A DNA stretch of 33,837 bases. It comes from an uncultured Mycoplasmatota bacterium. GTDB taxonomy: Bacteria > Bacillota_I > Bacilli_A > RF39 > UBA660. Positions 16,000 to 24,233 of this stretch are shown here, in pieces; the first letter of the stretch is position 1, and each line of letters opens with the position of its first letter. A model generated the notes under the pieces. The model searched no databases, was not told the DNA's origin, and saw only the letters and a list, made by a program, of their open reading frames with translations. The stretch lies in NCBI GenBank assembly GCA_900547995.1, contig URIY01000016.1:1-33837 (forward strand), given 5' to 3'. The translations under genes were made by a program, and so were the position numbers.

Positions 16000-16716
16000 A
16001 TGTCAGATACTGAGTATTTAGAAAAATATTTACCGAAAGAAAAATTAGAAGAAGGTAAATTAAGACTAAAAAAAGGAGAACCAGTACAATATATAGTTGG
16101 TAATGTTGATTTTTATGGAAATAAAATTAATGTCAATAAAAATGTTTTAATACCTAGATTTGAAACGGAAGAATTAGTAGAAAAAACAATTAATTATATC
16201 AAAAAGTATTTTGGTAAAAAAATAGACATCGTTGATCTTGGTACTGGTAGTGGTTGTATTGCCATTACATTAAAAAAAGAAATAGATTGTAATATGGATG
16301 CGGTTGATATATCAAGTAATGCTCTATCTGTTGCAAGAGAAAATGCTAAAATAAATAATGTTGATATCAATTTTTATGAAGGTGATATGTTAAAACCATT
16401 AAATAAAAAATATGATGTTATTATATCTAATCCACCATATATATCATATAATGAAGAAATAATGGATATTGTAAAAAGCAATGAGCCTCACTTGGCTTTA
16501 TATGCAGAGGATAATGGGCTATATTTTTATAATAAAATACTTGAAGGTGCAAGTAAATATTTAAAAGATAAAAGTTTACTAGCCTTTGAAATAGGTTATA
16601 CACAGGGAATAGAAATAGTATTCACAGCAGAAAAATATTTTCCACAAGCTAAAATATTATTAGAAAAAGATTTACAAAATAGAGATAGATTTGTCTTTAT
16701 ATTGAACAATATATAA
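16000..16716 (+). CDS. prmC: Release factor glutamine methyltransferase PrmC
   Basis: SAM-dependent enzyme that methylates the GGQ glutamine of release factors. Motifs: YIVGNVDFYG and LIPRFETEELVE (substrate domain), SAM-binding VDLGTGSGCIAI, and the signature NPPY at residues 144-147. At 238 residues it is about 40 shorter than usual; the N-terminal helical substrate domain is reduced and the protein begins close to the GEPVQYIVG segment. Catalytic elements are intact. One base separates it from prfA, and AGAAGG within the prfA end serves as ribosome binding site. Confidence 0.94.
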   Translation: MSDTEYLEKYLPKEKLEEGKLRLKKGEPVQYIVGNVDFYGNKINVNKNVLIPRFETEELVEKTINYIKKYFGKKIDIVDLGTGSGCIAITLKKEIDCNMDAVDISSNALSVARENAKINNVDINFYEGDMLKPLNKKYDVIISNPPYISYNEEIMDIVKSNEPHLALYAEDNGLYFYNKILEGASKYLKDKSLLAFEIGYTQGIEIVFTAEKYFPQAKILLEKDLQNRDRFVFILNNI

Positions 16717-16736
16717 ATGTGTATATTGTTTTTTTT
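16705..16736 (+). terminator. Terminator after prmC
   Basis: Stem AACAATATA / TATATTGTT with eight-base loop and a run of T residues; the stem starts inside the prmC end. Confidence 0.85.
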
Positions 16737-16754
16737 GTAATTATATTATATAAT
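16726..16754 (+). promoter_or_regulatory. Possible promoter of prepilin-like gene
   Basis: -35 TTGTTT (16726-16731), 17-base spacer and consensus -10 TATAAT (16749-16754). The -35 lies in the 3' arm of the preceding terminator. Confidence 0.5.
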
Positions 16755-16783
16755 AAAGCAAGAATAATAGGGAGTTGAATCTC

Positions 16784-18181
16784 ATGGGAAAATTAAATAA
16801 TAAAGGATTTGCTATTGCAAGTATTTTATATTCAATAATGGTATTATTTTTACTATTATTACTTAGTATTTTAGGAATACTTGGTAATAGAAAAGCTATT
16901 CTTGATAAGAATAAAAAAGATATATTAGAAGAACTTAATAAAGAAGTTTTATATAATAGAATAAATTTTGAACATAAAAATATTACTATTATTAATAGAG
17001 GTAATATAGATGATATAAGATTTGCACTACTTGATGGTGTAACAGCACTAGATAGTAATGGTAATACAATTGGAACTGATAAAATAAATTATAATTTGGA
17101 TTTAACTAATATTGAAAATAAATCTTATTATGTTACTTATACAGTAAATCAAGATGATAAAACTATTACTTCTACAAGACAAATAACTTTTGTACCAGAT
17201 AGTACGGATTATACAAATAATTTTGATTATACCGGTGATTCTCAGACATTTACTACTAAATATGATGGAAATTATAAGGTGGAGTTATGGGGAGCACAAG
17301 GTGGAAGTATGACCGGTACAGGTTATAGAAGTGATGGCTCTTCGAGAGGTGAACTTACATACACAGGTGGTAAAGGTGCGTATACAAATGGTATAATACA
17401 ATTACCTAATAACCAAGCATTATATGTACATGTTGGTGGTCAAGGATGTAGTAACAAATATGGAATAGGCGGATGTGAGACAGGCGGGTATAATGGCGGC
17501 GGCCTTTTAGTTGGAGGTCAAGGTATTTTTGGTGGTTCCGGTGGCGGAGCAACTGATATAAGGCTTACATCAGGGTCATGGAATAATTTTAATGGATTAA
17601 AATCTAGAATAATGGTATCTGCTGGTGGTGGCGGAGCAAATTTTAGAAATCAAGGCTTTGGTGAGGGTAATGGTGGAGATGGTGGCTCATTAATAGGAAT
17701 AAACGGTTATGAGGCTTTAAGTGAAGGTAGTTATTTTAGGCCGGATTATGATGCTGGATACCAAATAGGATCAGGTGCAACTCAAAAATCTGGTGGATAT
17801 GCCGTTGTGCATTACCTTAATGGAACAATTGGAGAGGAAAGAAGCAATACTCATTTAGGCTTTTTTGGATATGCTACCCAAATTGGAAACCAAACTGGTG
17901 GTGGATCTGGATACTATGGTGGTGGAAGTAACGGTCATGGAGGTGCTGGAGGTGGCTCATCCTTCATATCAGGATATGATGGATGCGATGCTATCGCCGA
18001 AAACTCTACGGAAGATAATATAGTTCATACTGGACAGTCAGTACATTATAGTGGTTATAAGTTTAATAATGCTGTAATGTATGCTGGAAATGAAGAAATG
18101 CCAACTCATGATGGAACTAGTACTATGATTGGTAATAGTGGAAATGGATATGCTAAAATATCTTTGATATATTATTATTAA
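16784..18181 (+). CDS. Prepilin-like surface protein with ALK/LTK-like glycine-rich domain
   Basis: 465 residues from the ATG at 16784 behind AGGGAG; an in-frame TTG at 16775 is too close to that site. The N-terminus (MGKLNNKGFAIAS then a 22-residue hydrophobic helix) has the layout of a type IV prepilin, with cleavage expected after Gly8, but position +5 is Ser13, not the usual Glu. Residues ~65-140 look like an Ig-like DUF5011-type domain (LLDGVTALDSNGN, YYVTYTVNQDD). From ~145 on comes a glycine-rich domain: YKVELWGAQGG, GGKGAYTNG, LYVHVGGQG, GGSGGGATDIRL and RIMVSAGGGGA, the pattern of the glycine-rich domain known from ALK/LTK receptors and many bacterial surface proteins. Probably an outer-surface or minor-pilin adhesin (inference). 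Confidence 0.8.
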   Translation: MGKLNNKGFAIASILYSIMVLFLLLLLSILGILGNRKAILDKNKKDILEELNKEVLYNRINFEHKNITIINRGNIDDIRFALLDGVTALDSNGNTIGTDKINYNLDLTNIENKSYYVTYTVNQDDKTITSTRQITFVPDSTDYTNNFDYTGDSQTFTTKYDGNYKVELWGAQGGSMTGTGYRSDGSSRGELTYTGGKGAYTNGIIQLPNNQALYVHVGGQGCSNKYGIGGCETGGYNGGGLLVGGQGIFGGSGGGATDIRLTSGSWNNFNGLKSRIMVSAGGGGANFRNQGFGEGNGGDGGSLIGINGYEALSEGSYFRPDYDAGYQIGSGATQKSGGYAVVHYLNGTIGEERSNTHLGFFGYATQIGNQTGGGSGYYGGGSNGHGGAGGGSSFISGYDGCDAIAENSTEDNIVHTGQSVHYSGYKFNNAVMYAGNEEMPTHDGTSTMIGNSGNGYAKISLIYYY

Positions 18182-18184
18182 TAC

Positions 18185-18213
18185 TTGTAATTAATTTAAA
18201 AATATTTTATAAT
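18185..18213 (+). promoter_or_regulatory. Promoter of the T-box/valS transcript
   Basis: -35 TTGTAA (18185-18190), 17-base spacer and consensus -10 TATAAT (18208-18213). No terminator separates it from the preceding gene, which ends four bases upstream. Confidence 0.65.
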
Positions 18214-18219
18214 AGTGCT

Positions 18220-18409
18220 ATTAAAGGCAATGAACAAGAGGAGTAAAATAAATATATTTTATAGAAAGTTAGTGGTTGATGGAAACTAATAAATATATTA
18301 TTTGAAGGTAGCTTGGGAGCTTTATTTCTGAAATAGATTAAGAAATAATGTTAGTCGCATTAAGACTTTAAGGTAATAATTTATTATTACAAATTAAGGT
18401 GGTACCACG
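18220..18409 (+). ncRNA. T-box leader, valine specific (GUA specifier)
   Basis: tRNA-sensing leader. The T-box core AAGGTGGTACCACG (18396-18409) is near consensus and is the antiterminator side that pairs with the tRNA acceptor end. Stem I is visible: AGAAAGTTAGTGGTTGATGGAAAC contains the distal loop, and the A/T-rich arms (18250s and 18290s) pair. The specifier loop contains GAAG-GTA-GC, giving GTA (18308-18310), a valine codon, with a purine after it. This agrees with valS two genes downstream. Uncharged tRNA-Val should favour antitermination. Exact 5' end is estimated from the promoter. Confidence 0.9.
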
Positions 18410-18410
18410 T

Positions 18411-18446
18411 AAATCACGTCCTTATTATATAGGATGTGATTTTTTT
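18411..18446 (+). terminator. T-box regulated terminator
   Basis: Twelve-base stem AAATCACGTCCT / AGGATGTGATTT with one G-U pair and an eight-base loop, then T residues. It follows the T-box core directly and would compete with the antiterminator. Confidence 0.9.
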
Positions 18447-18458
18447 AGGAGGATTAAT

Positions 18459-19190
18459 ATGTTAGAAGAATTTACAAAATACGTAAATAATTATGATATG
18501 AATGATGAAAATATTAGACTTAAATATAATCATAGTATTAGAGTAATGGAACTTAGTCATAAATATGCACAAATATTAGGTTTTAATGATGAAGATATTT
18601 ATCTTGCAACATTAATTGGATTGCTACATGATATAGGAAGATTTGAACAATTAAAAGTTTATCATAGTTATAATGATAGAGAAACGATTGATCATGCTGA
18701 ATATGGAATAGAGCAATTATTTGATAAGGGTTTAATTAAAAATTTTATAAAAGATGAAAAGTATTATGACATAATTAAATACGCCATTAAATATCATAAT
18801 AAATTTAAATTACCTGTTTGTGATAATGAAAGAATGATGATGCATGCTAAATTAATAAGAGATGTTGATAAAATAGATATTATATATTTACTTGGGTATT
18901 TAGGTGAATTAAATTCTAAGGCAACAGATGATAATTTATCACCTGAAATAATAGCTGGCTTTAAGAATTATAGCTGTGTTGATGACAAGTATATTAGAAA
19001 TCATAATGATAATTTATCTAGAACATTTGGTTATGTGTTTGATATTTATAATCCCGAGTTATTACCAGAAATAAAGAAAAATATCTATTATTTCTATAAA
19101 CAAATAGATGGTGAAAAACATTTTAAAGAAATATATAATATTGTTAATAAATATATTGATGAAAGGATTGATAATAATGCTAGATACTAA
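18459..19190 (+). CDS. HD-domain phosphohydrolase-like protein
   Basis: 243 residues, starting at the ATG at 18459 behind TTAGGAGG; the longer frame from 18399 would read through the T-box terminator. Metal ligands of an HD domain are visible: His25 (YNHSIRVM), His57-Asp58 (LLHDIGRFE), His79 (IDHAEYG) and later YHNK. No second domain is visible. HD proteins of this size act on nucleotides or other phosphoesters; the substrate is not evident. It is the first gene under the valine T-box and overlaps valS by 14 bases, so it is made under valine-tRNA starvation. That placement is unusual. Confidence 0.85.
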   Translation: MLEEFTKYVNNYDMNDENIRLKYNHSIRVMELSHKYAQILGFNDEDIYLATLIGLLHDIGRFEQLKVYHSYNDRETIDHAEYGIEQLFDKGLIKNFIKDEKYYDIIKYAIKYHNKFKLPVCDNERMMMHAKLIRDVDKIDIIYLLGYLGELNSKATDDNLSPEIIAGFKNYSCVDDKYIRNHNDNLSRTFGYVFDIYNPELLPEIKKNIYYFYKQIDGEKHFKEIYNIVNKYIDERIDNNARY

Positions 19191-21735
19191 GTATAATCAT
19201 TTAGAAGTAGAAAAAGAAAAATATAATAAATGGAAAGAAAAAGGGTATTTTAATAGTGGCGATTTAAGTAAGAAACCATATGCCATAGTTATTCCACCAC
19301 CAAATGTAACAGGTAAACTACATTTAGGTCATGCTTGGGATACAACACTTCAAGATATAATGATTCGTTATAAAAGAATGGATGGATTTGATGCTATGTG
19401 GCTTCCTGGTATGGATCATGCTGGAATTGCTACACAAGCCAAAGTAGATAAAAAATTAAAAGAAATGGGAATTAATCCAAGAAGTATGGAAAGAAGCAAA
19501 TGGCTAGAAGTAGCATGGGATTGGAAAAAAGAATATGCTGAAAATATTCATAATCAATGGGCTAAACTTGGTCTTAGTTTAGATTATAATAGAGAGAGAT
19601 TTACTCTTGATGAAGGACTTTCTAAGGCGGTAAGACGTGTATTTGTTGATTTATATAATAAGGGATTAATATATCGTGGTGAACGTATAATTAACTGGGA
19701 TCCAGAGGCTATGACAGCTCTTTCCACAGAAGAAGTTATATATAAAGACGATGAAGGTGCTTTTTATCACTTAAAATATTTTATAGAAGGAACAAATGAT
19801 TATCTTGAAGTTGCAACAACACGTCCTGAGACTTTATTTGGTGATACAGCTGTTGCTGTTAATCCAAACGATGATAGATATAAACATTTAATTGGTAAAA
19901 ATGTTATATTACCAATAGTAAATAAATTAATACCTATCGTTGGTGATGAGCATGCTGATCCAGAATTTGGAACAGGTGTTGTTAAAATAACACCTGCACA
20001 TGATCCTAATGATTTTGAAGTAGGAAATAGACATGGATTACCAAGAATTGTTGTAATGAATCCAAATGCTACAATGAATAGTAATGCTGGTATATATGAG
20101 GGTCTTACAAGAGAAGAGTGTCGTGAAAAATTAGTTAAAGATTTAGATGAACAAGGCCTTCTTATCAAAATAGAAAAAATGGTACATAATGTAGGACATT
20201 CTGAAAGAACAGATGCTGTTGTTGAACCATATTTATCAAAACAATGGTTTGTTAAAATGCGTCCTCTTGCTGATCGAGTACTTGAAAATCAAAAAAACAA
20301 AGATACAAAAGTAAATTTTGTACCTGAAAGATATGAGAAAACAATGAATCACTGGATGGAAATAACTTATGATTGGTGTATTTCTAGACAATTATGGTGG
20401 GGTCATCAAATACCTGCATGGTATAAAGATGATGAAATTTATGTTGGTATGGAAGCTCCTAAAGAAGATGGTTGGATACAGGATCCTGATGTACTAGATA
20501 CATGGTTTTCAAGTGCTTTATGGCCTTTTTCAACACTAGGCTGGCCTGATGCCACAAAAGAATTAGAAAGATATTATCCAAATAATGTTTTAGTAACAGG
20601 ATATGATATTATACCATTTTGGGTAAATAGAATGACATTTCAAGGATTAGAATTTACGGGTACAAGTCCATTTAAAGACTGTTTAATACATGGTCTTATT
20701 AGAGATAAAATAGGAAGAAAAATGTCTAAGTCTCTTGGAAATGGTGTTGATCCAATGGATGTTATTGAAGATTATGGTGCTGATTCGCTTAGATTTTATC
20801 TAGCAACTTCAACTGCACCAGGTATGGATTTAAAATATGATGAAGATAAAGTAAAATCAACTTGGAATTTTATTAATAAACTATGGAATGCATCAAGATA
20901 TGTTCTTATGAATACTGAAGATTTAAATAATGATAATTACTGTTTAGAAAATTTAAGTATTAGTGATAAATGGATATTAACTAAGATGAATAAATGTATT
21001 CAAAAGGTTAGAAATCATATGGAAAAGTATGAATTTAATGTAGTTGGTGCTGAAATATATAGTTTTGTATGGGATGATTATTGTGATTGGTATATTGAAC
21101 TATCAAAAATAAATATGAATAATACAACCAAGTCTGTACTTATCACAGTACTTACAAACATTTTAAAAATGTTGCATCCTTTTATGCCATATGTAACAGA
21201 TGAAATATATGATAAATTACCAGTTAAAGATAATGAAACAATTATGTTAAGTAGTTATCCACAGTATAATGAAAAGCAAATATATAAAGAATTTAAAGAA
21301 ATGGAAAATATTATTGAATTAATAAAAAATATTAGAAAAATAAAATTAGAAAATAATATTGGTAAAGATTATTATTTAGTACATAATAATAAAGTAATTA
21401 TAGAAAATATAAATATATTTGAAAAAATATTAAAATTAGAAAATAAAATAATAGAAAAAAATAATTTTCATATGGATAATTTAACTAATATATCTATTAA
21501 TTTTAATAATGATATAGTTAATATATATTTTGATAATTCTAGTAATTTAGAACAAGAAAAAGAAAATTTAATAAAAGAAAAAGAGAGATTAGAAAATTCT
21601 ATTTTAAGAAGAGAAAAATTATTATCTAATGAAAATTATGTAAATAAAGCACCAGAATCTATTGTTAATCAAGAAAGAGAAAATCTTTTAAAAGAAAAAA
21701 AAGAACTAGAATTATTATTAACAAGAATTGCTTAA
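19177..21735 (+). CDS. valS: Valine--tRNA ligase
   Basis: Class I synthetase that charges tRNA-Val and edits threonine mischarging. 852 residues from the ATG at 19177, behind GAAAGGA within the HD gene; upstream in-frame codons belong to that gene's overlap. Motifs: PPPNVTGKLHLGHAWDTT (HLGH at 49-52), the editing domain with TTRPETLFGDTAVAVNP, WWGHQIPAWY, and KMSKS at 515-519. The C-terminal ~150 residues are very Asn/Lys/Glu-rich and end in a coiled coil, the tRNA-binding arm. Regulated by the upstream T-box with matching GUA specifier. Confidence 0.97.
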   Translation: MLDTKYNHLEVEKEKYNKWKEKGYFNSGDLSKKPYAIVIPPPNVTGKLHLGHAWDTTLQDIMIRYKRMDGFDAMWLPGMDHAGIATQAKVDKKLKEMGINPRSMERSKWLEVAWDWKKEYAENIHNQWAKLGLSLDYNRERFTLDEGLSKAVRRVFVDLYNKGLIYRGERIINWDPEAMTALSTEEVIYKDDEGAFYHLKYFIEGTNDYLEVATTRPETLFGDTAVAVNPNDDRYKHLIGKNVILPIVNKLIPIVGDEHADPEFGTGVVKITPAHDPNDFEVGNRHGLPRIVVMNPNATMNSNAGIYEGLTREECREKLVKDLDEQGLLIKIEKMVHNVGHSERTDAVVEPYLSKQWFVKMRPLADRVLENQKNKDTKVNFVPERYEKTMNHWMEITYDWCISRQLWWGHQIPAWYKDDEIYVGMEAPKEDGWIQDPDVLDTWFSSALWPFSTLGWPDATKELERYYPNNVLVTGYDIIPFWVNRMTFQGLEFTGTSPFKDCLIHGLIRDKIGRKMSKSLGNGVDPMDVIEDYGADSLRFYLATSTAPGMDLKYDEDKVKSTWNFINKLWNASRYVLMNTEDLNNDNYCLENLSISDKWILTKMNKCIQKVRNHMEKYEFNVVGAEIYSFVWDDYCDWYIELSKINMNNTTKSVLITVLTNILKMLHPFMPYVTDEIYDKLPVKDNETIMLSSYPQYNEKQIYKEFKEMENIIELIKNIRKIKLENNIGKDYYLVHNNKVIIENINIFEKILKLENKIIEKNNFHMDNLTNISINFNNDIVNIYFDNSSNLEQEKENLIKEKERLENSILRREKLLSNENYVNKAPESIVNQERENLLKEKKELELLLTRIA

Positions 21736-21739
21736 ATAT

Positions 21740-21766
21740 AACAAGTCAAAGTTTTGGCTTGTTTTT
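21740..21766 (+). terminator. Terminator after valS
   Basis: Stem AACAAGTCA / TGGCTTGTT (one G-U pair) with loop AAGTTT and a T-run. Confidence 0.85.
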
Positions 21767-21792
21767 AAATACTTTTTGTATAATTAAAAAAA

Positions 21793-21827
21793 TTTTGTAA
21801 AAAATAATAATGAACTTTTGTAAAAAA
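21793..21827. repeat. TTTTGTAAAAAA repeats upstream of pilin promoter
   Basis: TTTTGTAAAAAA at 21793-21804 and 21816-21827 (23 bases apart), with a third partial TTGTAAAC at 21830. They lie 26-60 bases upstream of the -35 box. They could be regulator sites, or A-tract UP-like DNA that boosts the promoter. Confidence 0.5.
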
Positions 21828-21852
21828 AGTTGTAAACATATTTCGATATTTA

Positions 21853-21882
21853 TTGACAAATTTATAAATGCCATGATATGAT
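21853..21882 (+). promoter_or_regulatory. Strong promoter of pilin gene
   Basis: Consensus -35 TTGACA (21853-21858), 18-base spacer and -10 TATGAT (21877-21882). With the strong AGGAGG ribosome binding site this suggests high expression. Confidence 0.8.
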
Positions 21883-21912
21883 AATATCGTACAAAATAGA
21901 GGAGGAAGAAGT

Positions 21913-22341
21913 ATGAAGAAGAATACTAAAGGTTTTACTTTAATCGAGTTATTAGCTGTTATCGTAATCTTAGCAATCATTGCTTTAATTGCTACACCAA
22001 TTGTATTAAACTTAATTAATACTGCTAGAAAAGGTGCTGCAGCAAGAAGTGCTGAAGGAATTAGATCATCATTAAAAACTCAATATTTTGCTCATCAAGT
22101 AGAAAATCCTGATGCAGCATTAGCAGAAGTTAAAGTTGACTTTACTGGTGCAACTGAAGGAACTGAAGTTACTGCATATGGTGTTAAATTAGGTGATATC
22201 ATTGATGGTAAATTACCAGCCGCTGGAGAAGTTACAATTTCTACAGATGGTAAAGTAACTACAACAAAAAAATTAGTAATTGATGGATTTTATTGTGAAT
22301 TTGGTGACACAAAAGCAGCTACTTGTACAAAAAATAGCTAA
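21913..22341 (+). CDS. Type IV pilin-like major subunit
   Basis: 142 residues. MKKNTKGFTLIELLAV is a classical prepilin leader: cleavage after Gly7, Phe at +1 and Glu12 at +5, followed by a hydrophobic helix to about residue 34 (IVILAIIALIATPIVLNLI) and the usual ARKGAAARSAEG continuation. The globular part is small, Ala/Thr/Val-rich, and ends with Cys128 and Cys138, which could form a C-terminal disulfide loop. A strong promoter, AGGAGG ribosome binding site and terminator give it its own transcript, as expected of an abundant subunit. No prepilin peptidase, ATPase or assembly genes are in the window. Could serve in a type IV pilus or com-type pseudopilus. Confidence 0.9.
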   Translation: MKKNTKGFTLIELLAVIVILAIIALIATPIVLNLINTARKGAAARSAEGIRSSLKTQYFAHQVENPDAALAEVKVDFTGATEGTEVTAYGVKLGDIIDGKLPAAGEVTISTDGKVTTTKKLVIDGFYCEFGDTKAATCTKNS

Positions 22342-22368
22342 TATTAAAGTAAATAATTTTGTATACTA

Positions 22369-22396
22369 AAAAGCATTTCAATAATGCTTTTTTTTT
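22369..22396 (+). terminator. Terminator after pilin gene
   Basis: Stem AAAAGCATT / AATGCTTTT with loop TCAAT and a long T-run. Confidence 0.88.
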
Positions 22397-22421
22397 GATA
22401 TAATCATATGTAGGTGGTTTT

Positions 22422-24224
22422 ATGAAACAAGAAAATATACGTAACTTTTCTATCATTGCTCATATTGATCATGGTAAAAGTACACTTGCAGATTGTATAT
22501 TAGATATTACAGGTGCAGTTAGTGCAAGGGAAAAACAGGCTCAACTTTTAGATAATATGGATATAGAACGTGAAAGAGGAATTACGATTAAATTAAATGC
22601 TGTACAACTTAATTATAAATATGATGGTGAAGATTATTTACTTCATTTAATAGATACTCCAGGTCATGTCGATTTTACATATGAGGTATCAAGAAGTTTA
22701 GCTGCTTGTGAAGGCGCAATATTAGTAGTTGATGCAGCACAAGGGATAGAAGCACAGACACTTGCTAATTTATATCAGGCATTAGATAACAATTTAGTAA
22801 TTATTCCTGTTATAAATAAAATAGATTTACCAAATGCTAATCCAGAAAAGGTAAAAAAAGAACTTATGGATACTTTAGGTTTTGATGAAAAGGAATTTAT
22901 CTTGACAAGTGCTAAAAATGGTATTGGCATTAAAGAATTAGTTGAAGCCATAATAGAAAGAATTCCTGCTCCTAAAGGAAAAAAAGATGAACCATTACAG
23001 GCTTTAATTTTTGATAGTTATTTTGATTCATACAGAGGTATTGTTGCTCTTATGAGAGTAGTCAATGGTAGTGTAAAAGTTGGCGATAAAATTAAAATGA
23101 TGGCAACAGGAGCAACTTATGATGTTGTAGAAGTTGGTGTTCATACTCCAAAAGAGGTAAAAAAGAATATTTTAAATGTTGGTGAAGTTGGATTTATCGC
23201 TGCAAGTATTAAGGATATAAAAGATGTCAAGGTTGGAGATACGGTTACTAACGCTTTAAATCCTGCAAAAGAGCCACTTCCTGGTTATAAACCAATGAAA
23301 CCGATGGTATTTTGTGGATTATATCCTATCGAATCTTCAAAATTTCCGGATTTAAGAGAAGCCTTGGAAAAATTAAAATTAAATGATGCAGCTTTAGAAT
23401 TTGAACCTGAAACATCAAAGGCCTTAGGATTTGGATTTAGATGTGGATTTTTAGGCCTTTTACATATGGAAATAATTGAAGAGCGAATTGAAAGAGAATT
23501 TAATATTGAATTAATTGCCACATCTCCTTCCGTTGTCTACGAAATAGAACTTACAGATAAGAGCAAATTAATGATTGATAGTCCGGTTAAAATGCCTGAT
23601 AGACAAAAAATTGCTTGTATTAAAGAACCATATATAAGAACTAGTATTTTTGTGCCAAGTAATTATATAGGACCAATTATGGAATTATGTCAAGATAAAC
23701 GTGGTATTTATGTATCAATGGAATATATAGATGAGCCTAGAGTAAATATACACTATGAAATACCACTTTCAGAAATAGTATATGATTTCTTTGATAAATT
23801 AAAAAGTGCCACTAAAGGATATGCATCTTTTGATTACGAATTAATTGGTTATAAAGAAAGTGATCTTGTTAAAATGGATATTCTTTTAAATGGTGAAATA
23901 GTAGATGCATTAAGTGTCATTGTTCATAAAGATTTTGCTTATAAAAGAGGTAGAGCCATTGTTAGTTCACTTCAAAAATTAATACCAAGACAATTATTTG
24001 AAGTTCCTATTCAAGCTTGTATTGGCAATAAGGCTATAGCAAGAGAAACAGTTAAGGCTATGCGAAAAGATGTACTTGCTAAATGTTATGGTGGAGATGT
24101 ATCTAGAAAAAGAAAACTTCTTGAAAAACAAAAAGAAGGTAAAAAAAGAATGAAAATGGTTGGTAGTGTAGAAATACCGCAAGAAGCGTTTTTAAGCGTT
24201 TTATCAATGGATAGTAATGAATAG
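22422..24224 (+). CDS. lepA: Elongation factor 4 (LepA)
   Basis: Ribosome-binding GTPase implicated in back-translocation or ribosome assembly. 600 residues, normal. G1 AHIDHGKST, switch region RERGITIK, G3 DTPGHVDF and G4 NKIDLPNA are present, as are the LepA-specific C-terminal signatures KGYASFDYE and CYGGDVSRKRKLLEKQKEGKKRMK. TAGGTGG precedes the ATG, and a TATAAT at 22399-22404 is a likely -10. It is followed by thyA after nine bases. Confidence 0.98.
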   Translation: MKQENIRNFSIIAHIDHGKSTLADCILDITGAVSAREKQAQLLDNMDIERERGITIKLNAVQLNYKYDGEDYLLHLIDTPGHVDFTYEVSRSLAACEGAILVVDAAQGIEAQTLANLYQALDNNLVIIPVINKIDLPNANPEKVKKELMDTLGFDEKEFILTSAKNGIGIKELVEAIIERIPAPKGKKDEPLQALIFDSYFDSYRGIVALMRVVNGSVKVGDKIKMMATGATYDVVEVGVHTPKEVKKNILNVGEVGFIAASIKDIKDVKVGDTVTNALNPAKEPLPGYKPMKPMVFCGLYPIESSKFPDLREALEKLKLNDAALEFEPETSKALGFGFRCGFLGLLHMEIIEERIEREFNIELIATSPSVVYEIELTDKSKLMIDSPVKMPDRQKIACIKEPYIRTSIFVPSNYIGPIMELCQDKRGIYVSMEYIDEPRVNIHYEIPLSEIVYDFFDKLKSATKGYASFDYELIGYKESDLVKMDILLNGEIVDALSVIVHKDFAYKRGRAIVSSLQKLIPRQLFEVPIQACIGNKAIARETVKAMRKDVLAKCYGGDVSRKRKLLEKQKEGKKRMKMVGSVEIPQEAFLSVLSMDSNE

Positions 24225-24233
24225 AGGGATAAT

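Noticed and set aside
18399..18458. Upstream extension of the HD gene
   Set aside because: The 20 extra codons translate the T-box and its terminator. A strong TTAGGAGG site fixes the start at 18459.
22376..22404. Full promoter for lepA
   Set aside because: A TATAAT at 22399 is clear, but the hexamer 17 bases upstream (TTTCAA) is a poor -35 and sits in the terminator loop, so I mention only the -10 in the lepA entry.
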